From assembly GCF_900089605.1 (NCBI RefSeq), contig NZ_LT594324.1, positions 868,001 through 932,000 of the forward strand: a stretch of DNA of 64,000 bases, read 5' to 3'. The position numbers and the translations under genes were made by a program. This stretch comes from Micromonospora narathiwatensis. Its GTDB lineage: Bacteria; Actinomycetota; Actinomycetes; Mycobacteriales; Micromonosporaceae. Every line of letters starts with the position of its first letter. The first letter of the stretch is position 1. This document shows positions 8,511 to 20,235 of the stretch, in pieces. The notes under the pieces are model-generated. The model was not told the DNA's origin. It did no database searches and saw nothing but the letters and a program-made list of their open reading frames with translations.

Positions 8511-11185
8511 AGACGGCGGAGATCAAGCGGCGGTACCTCGCCCATTTCGAGGCGAACGGCCATGCCGTGGTGCCGTCCGCTCCGCTGCCCGCCATCAGCG
8601 ACCCGAACCTGCTGTTCGTCAACGCCGGCATGGTGCAGTTCGTCCCCTACTTCCTGGGCCAGCAGACCCCGCCCTACCCCCGCGCGGTCAGTGTCCAGAA
8701 GTGCATCCGCACCCCGGACATCGACGAGGTCGGCAAGACCAGCCGACACGGCACGTTCTTCCAGATGAACGGCAACTTCTCCTTCGGCGACTACTTCAAG
8801 GAGCGGGCGATCCCGCTCGCCTGGGACCTGGCCACCAAGCCGGTCGAGGCGGGCGGCTTCGGGCTCGACCCGGAGCGGATCTGGGCGACGGTCTACCTCG
8901 ACGACGACGAGGCGTACGAGATCTGGCGGCGTACCGGCGTGCCGGTCGAGCGGATCGTGCGGCGTGGCAAGGCGGACAACTTCTGGTCGATGGGCATCCC
9001 CGGCCCGTGTGGTCCCTGCTCGGAGCTCTACTACGACCGGGGCCCGGCCTACGGGCGTGAGGGTGGCCCGGAGGTGGACGAGGACCGCTACCTGGAGTTC
9101 TGGAACCTCGTCTTCATGCAGTTCGAGCGGGGTCCCGGCGTCGGCAAGGAGGACTTCCCGATCCTCGGCGACCTGCCGGCGAAGAACATCGACACCGGCA
9201 TGGGCCTGGAGCGGATGTCCTCGATCCTCCAGGGCGTCGACAACCTCTACGAGATCGACGAGGTCAAGCCGATCCTGGACCGGGCCGCCGAGCTGACCGG
9301 CAAGCGGTACGGCGTGCGCTCCGGCCACGCGGCCAGCGAGTCGCACCCGGACGACGTCCGGCTGCGGGTGATCGCCGACCACGTGCGTACCGCGCTGATG
9401 CTGATCGGTGACGGGGTGACCCCGTCGAACGAGGGCCGCGGCTACGTGCTGCGCCGGATCATGCGCCGCGCCATCCGGTCGGTCCGCCTCCTCGGCTACC
9501 AGGACCGGGCGCTGCCCGAGCTGCTGCCGGTGGCCCGGGACTGCATGGCCCCGTCGTACCCGGAGCTGGCCGAGGAGTTCGGCCGGATCTCCCAGTACGC
9601 GTACGCGGAGGAGGACGCCTTCCTCGCCACGCTGCGCGCTGGCACCACGATCCTGGACACCGCCATCGCCGAGACCAAGTCGGCGGGGCAGAAGTCGATC
9701 TCCGGTGACAAGGCGTTCCAGCTGCACGACACGTACGGCTTCCCGATCGACCTGACCCTGGAGATCGCGGCCGAGCAGGGGCTCCAGGTCGACGCGGACG
9801 GTTTCCGCCGGCTGATGGCCGACCAGCGCGGCCGGGCCAAGGCGGACGCGCAGGCGCGCAAGACCGGCCACACCGACGTGTCGGCGTACCGGTCGGTGCT
9901 CGACGGCGGCGGGCCGGTGGAGTTCACCGGCTACACCGAGCTGAACCGGGAGTCCCGGGTGCGGGCCCTGCTCGCCGGCGGTGCCGAGGTCGGCGCGGCG
10001 GTCGAGGGGGACACCGTCGAGCTGGTGCTCGACACCACCCCGTTCTACGCCGAGGGCGGCGGCCAGCAGCCGGACCAGGGCCTGATCACGGTCGGCGGCG
10101 GCCAGCTCGAGGTCTTCGACGTGCAGCAGCCGGTGCCGGGCCTGATCGTGCACCGGGCCAAGGTGGTCCGGGGCGAGGTGCGCGCCGGGGAGACCGGGTA
10201 CGCCGAGATCGACGTGTCCCGGCGGCGGGCGATCTCCCGCTCGCACACCGCCACCCACCTGGTGCACCAGACCATGCGCAACTTCCTCGGCGAGTCGGCC
10301 ACCCAGGCGGGTTCGCTGAACGCGCCGGGCCGGCTGCGGTTCGACTTCAACACCCCGACCGGGGTGGCGCCGAGCGTGCTGCACGACGTGGAGCAGCAGG
10401 TCAACGAGGTGCTCCTGGCCGACCTGGAGGTGCACGCCTTCGTCACCACGCAGGAGGAGGCCCGCCGGATCGGGGCGATGGCGCTCTTCGGCGAGAAGTA
10501 CGGCGAGCGGGTCCGGGTCGTCGAGGTCGGCGACTACGCCCGGGAGCTGTGCGGCGGCACGCACGTGGCCCGTTCGGCCCAGCTCGGCCTGGTCAAGATC
10601 CTCTCTGAGGCGTCGGTCGGTTCCGGTGTCCGCCGGATCGAGGCGCTGGTGGGCATGGACGCGTTCGGCTTCCTGGCCCGCGAGCACCTGCTGGTCTCCC
10701 GGCTCGCCGAGCTGTTCCGGGTCCCCGGCGACCAGGTCGCCGACCGTGTCGAGCAGGCCGTCACCCAGCTCCGCGACGCCGAGAAGGAACTGGAGAAGCT
10801 GCGCGCCCAGCTGGTGCTGGGCGGGGCGGCGGCGCTCGCCGGGCAGGCGAAGGACGTGCACGGCGTCGCGTACGTCGGCACGGAGGCGCCCGAGGGCGCG
10901 GCCACCAACGACGTACGGACCCTGGCCCAGGAGATCCGGGGCCGGATCGACCCGGCCCGTCCGGCGGTGGTCGCCGTGGCCGCCCGCGCGAACGGCAAGG
11001 CGTCCCTGGTGGTGGCCGTCAACCAGGCCGCCCGGGGGCGGGGCCTGACCGCGAAGGACCTGGTGAAGGCGGCCTTCTCCGGTCGTGGCGGCGGCAGTGA
11101 CGACCTCGCCCAGGGCGGTGGCCTGCCCGCCGCGGAGGCGTCGAACCTGCTGCTCACCGTGGAGAAGGCGATCGCCGAGGCGTGA
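8507..11185 (+). CDS. alaS: Alanine--tRNA ligase
   Basis: This is an 892-residue class II aminoacyl-tRNA synthetase that charges tRNA-Ala and edits mischarged Ser/Gly. The order is an N-terminal catalytic domain ([29 protein letters not shown]), a tRNA-recognition domain, an editing domain with the zinc motif SHTATH (about residue 575), CGGTH (about 682), and a C-terminal coiled-coil/C-Ala domain. The length is normal. ATG 8507 is set by the overlap with the preceding gene. It is followed after 75 bp by ruvX. Confidence 0.97.
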   Translation: MKTAEIKRRYLAHFEANGHAVVPSAPLPAISDPNLLFVNAGMVQFVPYFLGQQTPPYPRAVSVQKCIRTPDIDEVGKTSRHGTFFQMNGNFSFGDYFKERAIPLAWDLATKPVEAGGFGLDPERIWATVYLDDDEAYEIWRRTGVPVERIVRRGKADNFWSMGIPGPCGPCSELYYDRGPAYGREGGPEVDEDRYLEFWNLVFMQFERGPGVGKEDFPILGDLPAKNIDTGMGLERMSSILQGVDNLYEIDEVKPILDRAAELTGKRYGVRSGHAASESHPDDVRLRVIADHVRTALMLIGDGVTPSNEGRGYVLRRIMRRAIRSVRLLGYQDRALPELLPVARDCMAPSYPELAEEFGRISQYAYAEEDAFLATLRAGTTILDTAIAETKSAGQKSISGDKAFQLHDTYGFPIDLTLEIAAEQGLQVDADGFRRLMADQRGRAKADAQARKTGHTDVSAYRSVLDGGGPVEFTGYTELNRESRVRALLAGGAEVGAAVEGDTVELVLDTTPFYAEGGGQQPDQGLITVGGGQLEVFDVQQPVPGLIVHRAKVVRGEVRAGETGYAEIDVSRRRAISRSHTATHLVHQTMRNFLGESATQAGSLNAPGRLRFDFNTPTGVAPSVLHDVEQQVNEVLLADLEVHAFVTTQEEARRIGAMALFGEKYGERVRVVEVGDYARELCGGTHVARSAQLGLVKILSEASVGSGVRRIEALVGMDAFGFLAREHLLVSRLAELFRVPGDQVADRVEQAVTQLRDAEKELEKLRAQLVLGGAAALAGQAKDVHGVAYVGTEAPEGAATNDVRTLAQEIRGRIDPARPAVVAVAARANGKASLVVAVNQAARGRGLTAKDLVKAAFSGRGGGSDDLAQGGGLPAAEASNLLLTVEKAIAEA

Positions 11186-11260
11186 TGGACGCACCGATCG
11201 AGGGCCAGGGCGGACCGGATGGTCCGCCCTGGCCCGTGCCGGAGGGGAAGTGCCCGGTAG

Positions 11261-11722
11261 ATGGCTGAACTGACCCGTGGCGTACGGCTTGGGGTCGATG
11301 TCGGGCAGGTCCGGGTCGGGGTCGCCCGGTCCGATCCGCACGGCATCCTGGCGACCCCGCTGGTGACCCTCGCCCGTGACCTGACCGCTGCGCCGGATAC
11401 GGTGCCCACCGACATGGCCGAGCTGGTCCGGCTGGCCGCCGAGCACGAGGCGGTCGAGATCGTGCTCGGCCTGCCGGTCAACCTCGCCGGAAAGCATGGC
11501 CCGGCGGCGGCGAACGTCTCAGCGTACGCTGACCGATTGGCTGATGTAATGGGGCCGATTCCGGTGACGCTGACGGACGAGAGGATGTCGACCGTGGTTG
11601 CGAGCCGTAGGCTGGCCGAACGGGGCGTCCGGGGAAAGCGCCAACGGGCGGTGGTCGACCAGGCCGCCGCGGTGGAGATTCTGCAGAGCTGGCTGGACGC
11701 ACAGCGGAGGCGGACGCAATGA
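11261..11722 (+). CDS. ruvX: Putative Holliday junction resolvase RuvX (YqgF)
   Basis: This 153-residue RNase H-fold nuclease has RLGVDVGQVRVGVARSD at the N terminus carrying the first catalytic Asp, VEIVLGLPVNLAG with the second acidic strand, and VTLTDERMSTVVA with the Glu. The family acts in pre-16S rRNA processing and was proposed for Holliday junction resolution. Its position between alaS and mltG is conserved in actinobacteria. The stop overlaps the mltG start (ATGA). Confidence 0.92.
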   Translation: MAELTRGVRLGVDVGQVRVGVARSDPHGILATPLVTLARDLTAAPDTVPTDMAELVRLAAEHEAVEIVLGLPVNLAGKHGPAAANVSAYADRLADVMGPIPVTLTDERMSTVVASRRLAERGVRGKRQRAVVDQAAAVEILQSWLDAQRRRTQ

Positions 11723-12942
11723 TCGACGACCTTGACCTGGTGTTCGATGAGCAGGACAGGGGGGAGAAGGGCCGGCACCGGCGCAGCGCCGTGCGTAAGC
11801 GCAACGGCAGGTCGGGCGGCGGCCGGGGCAAGACCGTCTTCGCTCTCCTGATGGCGCTCGTGCTGCTGGGTGGCATCGGCGGCGGCGCGTACGTCGGGTT
11901 CGACCGGATCCGTAACTACTTCGTCACGCCGGACTACGACGGTCCGGGTTCGGGCGAGGTTCTGGTCCAGGTAAAGAAGGGCGACACGCTCACCGACATC
12001 GGTAACACGCTGTACGACGTCGGGGTCGTGAAGAGCACCAAGGCGTTCATCGAGGCCGCCGACGCGAACTCCCGCAGCAAGAACATCCAGGTCGGCAGCT
12101 ACAAGGTCCGCAAGCAGATGAAGGCCGCCGATGTGGTCAACCTGCTGCTCGACCCGAAGAGCCGAGTGGTCAACGGGGTGACCATCCCCGAGGGCACCAT
12201 CAGCTTGAACATCTACGCGATCCTCTCCAAGGAGACCAAGATCCCGGTCGCCGACTTCAAGAAGGCCGCAGCGGATCCGGTCAAGCTGGGCGTTCCGGCG
12301 TTCTGGTTCAATCGCAACGACGGCAAGAAGAACCCGACGAAGAGCATCGAGGGCTTCCTCTACCCGGCGACCTACGAGATCCCGCCGAAGGCGACCGCCG
12401 AGCAGATCCTGTCGATGATGGTGCGGCAGTTCCTTGAGGTCACCGACCAGATGGACTTCGTCAACCGGGTGCAGAAGGAACGGAAGATCTCCCCGTACGA
12501 GGCGCTGATCGCCGCCTCCATCGCCGAGGCCGAGTCGGTCCACAAGGAGGACCTGCCGAAGGTGTCCAGGGTGATCTACAACCGGGTCTACGCCGGCAAG
12601 ATCGGCTGTGGGTGCCTCGGCATCGACAGCGGCATCAACTACTGGTTCCGCCTCCAGGGCAAGGATCCGAAGGACTCCGACGTGCTCAAGTCGTCGGAGA
12701 TCCACGACCTGACGAACCCGTACAACACGCATGACGTGGCCGGCCTGCCGATTACCCCGATCAGCAACCCGGGCGAGGACGCGCTCAAGGGTGCGATGGA
12801 GCCGACGGATGGCCCCTGGATTTACTTCATGACGGTGGACAAGAAGGGCACGATGGGCTACGGCTCCAGCGATGCCGATTTCAACAAGCTGAACAAGCAG
12901 ATGTGCGACAACGGTGTCCTGACCAAGTCGAATTGCAAGTGA
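11719..12942 (+). CDS. mltG: Endolytic murein transglycosylase MltG (YceG-like)
   Basis: This 407-residue protein has a short basic cytoplasmic tail and one membrane helix (about 39-60). An extracytoplasmic region carries a LysM-like entry (VQVKKGDTLTDIGNTL) and the MltG catalytic block AASIAEAESVHKEDLPKVSR, followed by VIYNRVYAG and GLPITPISNPG. It cuts nascent glycan strands next to the membrane, setting glycan length. The catalytic Glu lies in the ASIAEAE segment by family alignment. It is coupled at both ends (ATGA with ruvX, GTGA with aroE). Confidence 0.94.
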   Translation: MIDDLDLVFDEQDRGEKGRHRRSAVRKRNGRSGGGRGKTVFALLMALVLLGGIGGGAYVGFDRIRNYFVTPDYDGPGSGEVLVQVKKGDTLTDIGNTLYDVGVVKSTKAFIEAADANSRSKNIQVGSYKVRKQMKAADVVNLLLDPKSRVVNGVTIPEGTISLNIYAILSKETKIPVADFKKAAADPVKLGVPAFWFNRNDGKKNPTKSIEGFLYPATYEIPPKATAEQILSMMVRQFLEVTDQMDFVNRVQKERKISPYEALIAASIAEAESVHKEDLPKVSRVIYNRVYAGKIGCGCLGIDSGINYWFRLQGKDPKDSDVLKSSEIHDLTNPYNTHDVAGLPITPISNPGEDALKGAMEPTDGPWIYFMTVDKKGTMGYGSSDADFNKLNKQMCDNGVLTKSNCK

Positions 12943-13751
12943 GAGCCGCCGTCGTCGGTAAGCCGATCACCCACTCGCTCTCCCCGGTCATCCACGAGGC
13001 GGGGTACGCGGCGGCCGGGCTGACCGGGTGGTCGTACACCCGGATCGAGTGCGCGGCCGACGAGCTGGCCGGCCTGGTCGCGGGCCTGGGCCCGGAGTGG
13101 GCCGGGCTGTCGGTGACCATGCCGGGCAAGGAGGCGGCGCTCGCGGTGGCCGACGCGGTCTCGCCGGTCGCCGCCGCCGTCGGCGCCGCCAACACCCTGG
13201 TACGCCGACCCGACGGCACCTGGTACGCCGACAACACCGACGTGACCGGCATGGTCGACGTGCTCACCGCCGCCGGCTGCGCGGCGGGCGCCGTGGTGAC
13301 CGTGCTCGGCGCGGGCGGCACCGCCCGGGCCGCCCTCGCCGCGGCGGCCCGGATCGGCGCGGCCGAGGTGACCGTGGTGGCCCGCCGCCCCGAGGCGGTC
13401 GACGCGCTGCGCCCGGTGGCCGACGCGGTCGGCGTGCCGCTGGCCGGCGCGGACTGGGACGGGGCGCCGGCGCACGCCCGCGCCGACCTGGTGATCTCGA
13501 CGGTGCCGAAGGGGGTGGCCGACCCGCTCGCCGGGCATTTCGACTGGCGGCCGGGGTCGGTCTTCTTCGACGCGCTCTACGACCCCTGGCCCACCCCGCT
13601 CGCCACGACGGCGCTCGCCGCCGGTTGTCGGGTGGTCTCCGGGCTGGACCTGCTGCTGGCCCAGGCGGTCGGCCAGTTCGAGCAGTTCACCGGCGTCCCC
13701 GCCCCCCGCGAGGCGATGGCCGCCGCCCTCGCGGGTGCCCACGCCGCCTGA
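12939..13751 (+). CDS. aroE: Shikimate dehydrogenase (NADP+)
   Basis: This 270-residue protein converts 3-dehydroshikimate to shikimate. Visible features are [14 protein letters not shown] (10-23) for shikimate binding, the catalytic Lys in VTMPGKE (K64), NTD (99-101), and the dinucleotide fold [12 protein letters not shown] near 119-130. The start is GTG 12939, overlapping the mltG stop (GTGA). It begins an aroE-aroC-aroK run. Confidence 0.94.
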   Translation: MRAAVVGKPITHSLSPVIHEAGYAAAGLTGWSYTRIECAADELAGLVAGLGPEWAGLSVTMPGKEAALAVADAVSPVAAAVGAANTLVRRPDGTWYADNTDVTGMVDVLTAAGCAAGAVVTVLGAGGTARAALAAAARIGAAEVTVVARRPEAVDALRPVADAVGVPLAGADWDGAPAHARADLVISTVPKGVADPLAGHFDWRPGSVFFDALYDPWPTPLATTALAAGCRVVSGLDLLLAQAVGQFEQFTGVPAPREAMAAALAGAHAA

Positions 13752-13822
13752 CGGGGGTCCGGTGGGCGGGACGCGGTGGGCGGAGCATCGGGGCGGGTGC
13801 CGGGCGTGACAGACTGGCCGCT

Positions 13823-15001
13823 GTGTTGCGCTGGCTGACTGCAGGTGAATCGCACGGACCCGCCCTCGTCGCGCTGCTGGAGGGGGTGCCCGCCGGCATC
13901 GAGCTGACCACCGGGGAGATTTCCGGTGAGCTGGCTCGCCGCCGGCTCGGCTATGGCCGGGGCGCCCGGATGTCGTTCGAGCAGGACGAGGTCGAGATCA
14001 TCGGCGGCCTGCGGCACGGCGTCACCCTGGGCAGCCCGGTGGCGATCCGGGTCGGCAACTCCGAGTGGCCCAAGTGGCGCACCGTGATGGCCGCCGACCC
14101 GGTCGACCCGGAGGAACTGGCCAGGCAGGCCCGCAACGCCCCGCTCACCCGCCCCCGCCCCGGCCACGCCGACCTGGCCGGCATGCAGAAGTACGGCCAC
14201 ACCGACGCCCGCCCGATCCTGGAGCGGGCCAGCGCCCGCGAGACGGCCGCCCGGGTCGCCGTCGGCACGGTTGCCAAGGCGCTGGTGCGGCAGGCGCTCG
14301 GCATCGAGATCGTCTCCCACGTGGTGGAGCTGGGTCCGGTCGCGGTCAAGCCCGGCCTGCGCCCGACCCCCGAGGACGCCGCCCGGATCGACGCCGACCC
14401 GCTGCGCTGCCTCGACCCGGAGGCCAGCGCCCGGATGGTCGCCGAGGTCGACGCCGCGAAGAAGGACGCCGACACCCTCGGTGGCGTGGTCGAGGTGCTC
14501 GCGTACGGGGTGCCGCCGGGCCTGGGCAGCCACGTGCAGTGGGACCGGAAGCTGGACGCCCGGCTGGCCACCGCGCTGATGTCGATCCAGGCGATCAAGG
14601 GCGTGGAGATCGGTGACGGCTGGCAGCAGGCCCGCTCCCGTGGGTCCGAGGCGCACGACGAGATCCTGCCCACCGCAACCGGCGTACGTCGGGTGACCGA
14701 CCGGGCCGGGGGCCTGGAGGGCGGTATCACCACCGGCGAGCCGCTGCGGGTGAAGGCGGCGATGAAGCCGATCTCCTCGCTGAACCGGGCGCTGGCCACG
14801 GTCGACGTCGTCACCGGCGAGCCGGCCACCGCGATCAACCAGCGTTCCGACGTCTGCGCCGTGCCGGCCGCGGCCGTGGTGGCCGAGGCGATGGTGGCCC
14901 TGGTGGTGGCCGAGGCGGCGGTGGAGAAGTTCGGCGGCGACTCGGTCGCCGAGATGCGCCGCAACCTCGCCGGCTACCTCGACGCGTTGGTGATCAAATG
15001 A
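13823..15001 (+). CDS. aroC: Chorismate synthase
   Basis: This 392-residue enzyme converts EPSP to chorismate with reduced FMN. The conserved N terminus is [20 protein letters not shown], with [22 protein letters not shown], and a C-terminal ...[13 protein letters not shown] block. GTG 13823 is chosen because homology starts at once. The open frame continues upstream through aroE only because of base composition. CAGACT lies seven bases before the start, hinting at its own leaderless promoter. The stop overlaps aroK (ATGA). Confidence 0.95.
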   Translation: MLRWLTAGESHGPALVALLEGVPAGIELTTGEISGELARRRLGYGRGARMSFEQDEVEIIGGLRHGVTLGSPVAIRVGNSEWPKWRTVMAADPVDPEELARQARNAPLTRPRPGHADLAGMQKYGHTDARPILERASARETAARVAVGTVAKALVRQALGIEIVSHVVELGPVAVKPGLRPTPEDAARIDADPLRCLDPEASARMVAEVDAAKKDADTLGGVVEVLAYGVPPGLGSHVQWDRKLDARLATALMSIQAIKGVEIGDGWQQARSRGSEAHDEILPTATGVRRVTDRAGGLEGGITTGEPLRVKAAMKPISSLNRALATVDVVTGEPATAINQRSDVCAVPAAAVVAEAMVALVVAEAAVEKFGGDSVAEMRRNLAGYLDALVIK

Positions 15002-15507
15002 GCAGCCGGCCGGTCTGTGTGCTGGTCGGGGCACCCGGCTCCGGCAAGACCACGGTGGGGCTGGCCCTCGCGGACGCGCTCGGCGTGGCGTTCCGGGACA
15101 CCGACGCCGACATCGAGCAGCTCGCCGGCAAGCCGATTCCGGAGATCTTCGTCGACGAGGGGGAGGCGCACTTCCGTACCCTCGAACGGGCGGCGGTGGC
15201 GGCGGCGCTGGCCTCGCATCCGGGCGTGCTCGCCCTCGGCGGTGGCGCGGTCCTCGCCGAGGAGAACCGGGCCGCGCTGGTCGGGCACACCGTCGTGCAT
15301 CTGTCGGTGGAGCTGGCCGACGCGGTGAAGCGGGTCGGCCTGGGGGCCGGCCGGCCGTTGCTGGCGCTCAACCCGCGAGCCACCCTCAAATACCTGATGG
15401 AGCAGCGCCGTCCGCTCTACGCGGAGGTGGCGACGGTGACCGTGGTGACCGACGGGCGTACCCCGGAGGAGATCGCCACCGAGATCCTGGCGGTCCTCAA
15501 GCACTGA
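14998..15507 (+). CDS. aroK: Shikimate kinase
   Basis: This 169-residue P-loop kinase phosphorylates shikimate at O3. Walker A is GAPGSGKTT (11-19). [10 protein letters not shown] carries the shikimate-binding Asp, the Walker B-like LALGGGAVL is present, and [10 protein letters not shown] is the lid region. ATGA overlap with aroC shows coupling. In many actinobacteria aroB follows directly; here a regulator pair intervenes. Confidence 0.94.
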   Translation: MSSRPVCVLVGAPGSGKTTVGLALADALGVAFRDTDADIEQLAGKPIPEIFVDEGEAHFRTLERAAVAAALASHPGVLALGGGAVLAEENRAALVGHTVVHLSVELADAVKRVGLGAGRPLLALNPRATLKYLMEQRRPLYAEVATVTVVTDGRTPEEIATEILAVLKH

Positions 15508-15587
15508 CCTGCTCCCCGCGACCCACAGTGGACCGTGCCAGGGCATACTACTTAGCGCGTTCCTGTGCTTACCGACGGGGTGGGTGG

Positions 15588-16373
15588 ATGGACTTCGACA
15601 TGTGGATCCGGGCGCTCAAGGCCGCGCGGGCGAGCGCGGACGTCTCCCAGGAGCGGATGGCGAGCCTGGTCAAGTGGAGTCCGTCCACCGTCGCGGCGAT
15701 CGAGACCGGCCGGCGGCGGCCGACCAGGGAATTCGCGATCGCGGCCGACGAGGCGCTGGAGACCGGTGGCCTGCTGGCCGAACTGCTGGAGGCGGCCGAC
15801 CGGGAACGCTCGCCGAGCTGGTTCGCCTCGTGGCGTTCCCACGAGTCGCAAGCCGTGCGGCTGCGCGCCTTCGAACCCTGTCTGATCCCGGGCCTGCTCC
15901 AGACCGAGGAGTACGCCCGCGCGATCATCTCGGCCGGCGGCTTGAACCCGGCGGACCAGGTGGACGAACTGGTCAGCGTACGAATGGAGCGGCAGCACCT
16001 GCTGACCCGTGACAATCCGCCAGAACTCGTTGCCATCCTGGACGAGAGCACGCTGCGTCGGCCGGTCGGTGGCCCTGCGGTGCTGGATGCCCAGCTCGGG
16101 CACCTGCTGGGGATCGCCAGGCTCCCGCACGTCCGGCTCCACGTCATTCCCAACGATGTCGGCGCGCACGTCGGGCTTGCGAGCGGGTTCATTCTGGCGG
16201 ACCTGCCCGGTGACGAGCAGGTGCTGTACCTGGAGACCGCCGCCCGAGGCCAGGTCGTTGACGACCCGGACGCATTGCGCCTGATTCGGCGTAAGTGGGA
16301 TAGCCTGCTCGGTGAAGCTCTATCCGAGCGGGCCTCGTTGGATCTGATCACGAAGCTGAAGGTGACCCCATGA
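15588..16373 (+). CDS. XRE-family HTH regulator with DUF5753 domain
   Basis: This 261-residue protein has an N-terminal helix-turn-helix (SADVSQERMASLVKWSPSTV, about 16-35) and a DUF5753 C-terminal domain. That domain shows the usual FEPCLIPGLLQTEEYARAI, RQHLLTRDNPPEL and GFILADLPGDEQVLYLETA blocks. Such proteins are an actinobacterial expansion, usually paired with DUF397 proteins and linked to development or antibiotic regulation in Streptomyces. The target here is unknown. ATG 15588 is preceded by GGGGTGGGTGG. The pair sits between aroK and aroB, so it looks like an insertion into the aro cluster. Confidence 0.88.
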   Translation: MDFDMWIRALKAARASADVSQERMASLVKWSPSTVAAIETGRRRPTREFAIAADEALETGGLLAELLEAADRERSPSWFASWRSHESQAVRLRAFEPCLIPGLLQTEEYARAIISAGGLNPADQVDELVSVRMERQHLLTRDNPPELVAILDESTLRRPVGGPAVLDAQLGHLLGIARLPHVRLHVIPNDVGAHVGLASGFILADLPGDEQVLYLETAARGQVVDDPDALRLIRRKWDSLLGEALSERASLDLITKLKVTP

Positions 16374-16564
16374 TCACCACCGATCGCCCTCGTTGGCGGA
16401 CGTCGACCCGGTCCGCAGATGGCGGTGGTAACTGCGTCGAGGTCGCGGACAACCTGCCGGGCCGGGTGCTGGTTCGGGACAGCAAGGACCGGCAGGGACC
16501 CGTGTTGACCTTCGGGCCCGCAGCCTGGCGCGCATTCCTCGGGTACGCCAAGGCCCGCTCGTAG
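16370..16564 (+). CDS. DUF397 protein, partner of the XRE regulator
   Basis: This 64-residue protein has the compact DUF397 pattern: WRTSTRSADGGGNCVEVA, VLVRDSKDRQGPVLTF and AWRAFLGYAK. The ATG overlaps the stop of the HTH gene (ATGA), the standard arrangement for this two-gene module. DUF397 proteins are small actinobacteria-specific factors. Some pairs have been discussed as regulator/antagonist or toxin-antitoxin-like, which I cannot decide from sequence. Confidence 0.88.
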   Translation: MITTDRPRWRTSTRSADGGGNCVEVADNLPGRVLVRDSKDRQGPVLTFGPAAWRAFLGYAKARS

Positions 16565-16626
16565 TCCGGCCGCAGCGCCGGCCTGGGGAGTACACCCCTT
16601 GTCGCTCCCTTTGGACCCGATAGCGC

Positions 16627-16666
16627 AAACGAATCAGGCGCGCCCGGCCGAGTGCGTGATTCGTTT
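16627..16666 (+). terminator. Inverted repeat after the XRE/DUF397 pair
   Basis: The perfect 10-bp arms AAACGAATCA (16627-16636) and TGATTCGTTT (16657-16666) surround a 20-base G+C-rich loop. They are strikingly A+T-rich for this genome. The element could end the regulator transcript or be an operator upstream of aroB; the sequence does not decide. Confidence 0.5.
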
Positions 16667-16698
16667 ACGGCATCAGCTCAGGGCGCTCGGCGACATAG

Positions 16699-18314
<1,616 letters not shown>

Positions 18315-18397
18315 TGTTCGGCACGTTTTCGGCCGGTTCGGCCGGTCGGCCGCCGGGTGGGGCGTGCAGCGCGGCGGAGCGGGTTCGACGCAGCGAG

Positions 18398-18403
18398 TAG
18401 AAT
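18398..18403 (+). promoter_or_regulatory. Probable -10 element of the efp-nusB promoter
   Basis: TAGAAT is a near-consensus -10 box about 38 bases before the efp ATG, in the 127-bp aroQ-efp gap. No good -35 is seen at the usual distance. The purine-rich AAGGCAGGA just before ATG 18442 would serve as ribosome binding site. Confidence 0.45.
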
Positions 18404-18441
18404 TCCTGGGTCTGTCCGCCAATTGATGATCAAGGCAGGAA

Positions 18442-18999
18442 ATGGCCACCACCAACGACCTCAAGAACGGCCTGGTGCTCAACCTCGACGGCGAGCTGTG
18501 GGCCGTCGTCGAGTTCCAACACGTCAAGCCCGGTAAGGGCGGCGCGTTCGTGCGCACCACGCTGAAGAACGTGCTGTCCGGCAAGGTGGTCGACAAGACC
18601 TTCAACGCGGGCACCAAGGTTGACACCGCGACCGTGGACAAGCGCACCATGCAGTACCTGTACGCCGACGGCGAGGACTACGTCTTCATGGATCTGGAGA
18701 CGTTCGACCAGATCACCGTGCCCGGCGGGACCGTCGGCGAGGCGGCCAACTACCTCCTCCCCGAGGCCGAGGCGACCGTCGCCACCCACGAGGGTGTGCC
18801 GCTCTACATCGAGCTGCCGACCTCCGTCGTGCTGGAGATCACCTACACCGAGCCGGGTCTGCAGGGCGACCGGTCGACCGGCGGCAACAAGCCGGCCACC
18901 GTCGAGACCGGCGCGACCGTCCAGGTGCCGCTCTTCATCACCACCGGCGAGAAGATCAAGGTCGACACCCGCGACGGCCGTTACCTCGGCCGCGCCTGA
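18442..18999 (+). CDS. efp: Elongation factor P
   Basis: This 185-residue three-domain translation factor relieves ribosome stalling at polyproline runs. The N-terminal KOW-like domain carries the tip loop KPGKGGAF, whose Lys32 is the position modified in many bacteria. The C-terminal OB domain ends [13 protein letters not shown]. Proteins in this window such as the 1050-residue Pro-rich one would be natural clients, which is inference. TGATG overlap with nusB. Confidence 0.97.
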   Translation: MATTNDLKNGLVLNLDGELWAVVEFQHVKPGKGGAFVRTTLKNVLSGKVVDKTFNAGTKVDTATVDKRTMQYLYADGEDYVFMDLETFDQITVPGGTVGEAANYLLPEAEATVATHEGVPLYIELPTSVVLEITYTEPGLQGDRSTGGNKPATVETGATVQVPLFITTGEKIKVDTRDGRYLGRA

Positions 19000-19433
19000 T
19001 GGCCGAGGGTCCCAAGCAGCAGATGCCGGCGCGCCGCAAGGCGCGCAAACGGGCGTTGGACGTGCTGTTCGAGGCCGATCTGCGGGACCGGCCGCCGGTC
19101 GAGGTGCTGGCCGGCTACCTCGAACGGATCGAGAAGCCCCACCCGGAGCACCTCGGTTACGCGGTGGGCCTGATCGAGGGCGTCGCGGCGCACCTCGACC
19201 GGATCGACGAGCTGATCGCCAGCTACGCCGAGGGTTGGACGCTGGACCGGATGCCGACGGTCGACCGCAACCTGGCCCGGATCGCCGTGTACGAGCTGCT
19301 CTACGTCGACGAGATCGACGACGCGGTGGCGATCAGCGAGGCCGTCGAGCTGGCCCGGCAGATGTCGACCGACGACTCGCCGCGCTTCCTCAACGGCCTC
19401 CTCGGCCGGATCGCCGAGTACGCCACCCGCTGA
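18999..19433 (+). CDS. nusB: Transcription antitermination factor NusB
   Basis: This 144-residue all-helical RNA-binding protein of the rRNA antitermination complex has the basic N terminus RRKARKRALDVLFEAD, plus WTLDRMPTVDRNLARIAVYEL and the C-terminal DDSPRFLNGLLGRIAE. It is coupled to efp by TGATG, and a strong terminator follows 27 bp after the stop. Confidence 0.96.
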   Translation: MAEGPKQQMPARRKARKRALDVLFEADLRDRPPVEVLAGYLERIEKPHPEHLGYAVGLIEGVAAHLDRIDELIASYAEGWTLDRMPTVDRNLARIAVYELLYVDEIDDAVAISEAVELARQMSTDDSPRFLNGLLGRIAEYATR

Positions 19434-19460
19434 CCGGCGCAAGCCGCGTCACACCGACCA

Positions 19461-19496
19461 CGAAAGGGCCCGTGCCGGACGGCACGGGCCCTTTCG
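19461..19496. terminator. Bidirectional intrinsic terminator between nusB and bldD
   Basis: Perfect 16-bp arms CGAAAGGGCCCGTGCC (19461-19476) and GGCACGGGCCCTTTCG (19481-19496) flank a GGAC loop. The outer AAAG/CTTT gives a short U-run on both strands, so it can end nusB and the convergent bldD. Confidence 0.85.
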
Positions 19497-19508
19497 GTGG
19501 CGACAGCG

Positions 19509-19997
19509 TCAGTTCGCGAAGAACGCCCGCGGGTCGGCGACCAGCACACCGTGCTCGGTGAGCCGCTCGATCAGGCCCGACGGCGAGGCGTCGTAGACGA
19601 TCGCGAGGGCGCGCAGGTCGTCGGCGCGGATGGAGAGCACCCGGCCGTTGTAGTCGCCGCGCTGCTGCTGGATGGCGCGGGCGTACCGGGCGACGTAGGC
19701 CAGTTCCTCGGAGACGTCGTCGTAGAGGCGCTCCAGGTCCAGGACGATCTTGCTGGTGGGCTCGTGCCGCACCCCGCTGCCGTCGGGCAGCAGCTCCGAG
19801 ACGGGAACGCGGTAGAACTCGGCCAGTTCCGCCAGGCGGGACACGGTGACGGCGCGGTCGCCACGCTCGTACGAGCCGACCACCACGGCCTTCCACCGCC
19901 CGTTCGACTTCTCCTCCACCCCCTGCAGGGACAGACCCTGCTGCTGGCGGATGGAGCGCAGGCGGGCGCCCAGCGACTTGGCGTATTCAGAGGGCAT
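19509..19997 (-). CDS. bldD: BldD, c-di-GMP-responsive developmental regulator
   Basis: This 162-residue protein has an N-terminal XRE-type HTH (about 7-67: LGARLRSIRQQQGLSLQGVE, VVVGSYERGDRAVTVSRL) and the BldD C-terminal domain. The known c-di-GMP signature RxD-X8-RxxD is present as R113-G-D115 and R124-A-D-D127. In Streptomyces the c-di-GMP-bound dimer represses sporulation genes. It is convergent with nusB and divergent from the pyr operon. A BldD-box match lies in the shared upstream region at 20174, suggesting autoregulation or pyr control. Confidence 0.95.
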   Translation of the reverse strand: MPSEYAKSLGARLRSIRQQQGLSLQGVEEKSNGRWKAVVVGSYERGDRAVTVSRLAELAEFYRVPVSELLPDGSGVRHEPTSKIVLDLERLYDDVSEELAYVARYARAIQQQRGDYNGRVLSIRADDLRALAIVYDASPSGLIERLTEHGVLVADPRAFFAN

Positions 19998-20173
19998 TCG
20001 GACACTCCCAGTGCTGCTCGGGGTTCACCCAGCTATCGCTACGGAGCGTGACGGTACGGGGATTGCGACCCTTGGTCAAGTGCCCGTGGCCTTACCGTTG
20101 GGGAGCCTGGGGGAGGTTATCCGCATTTCTGCCGTCCTGACCCGGGGGTCAGTGCCGGCGACGGCCGGCCCGG

Positions 20174-20186
20174 TGACCGCTGGTAA
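20174..20186. promoter_or_regulatory. Candidate BldD box in the bldD-pyrR intergenic region
   Basis: TGACCGCTGGTAA fits the published BldD operator pattern TNAC-N5-GTNA at all defined positions. It lies 177 bp upstream of bldD and 97 bp upstream of pyrR. TAACGT (20184-20189) overlaps it and could be the -10 of the pyr promoter. Binding is inferred. Confidence 0.5.
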
Positions 20187-20235
20187 CGTGGCGTGAAGCC
20201 CCGGTCCGGGCCCCGCACGGCCCGCCGGAAATCCA

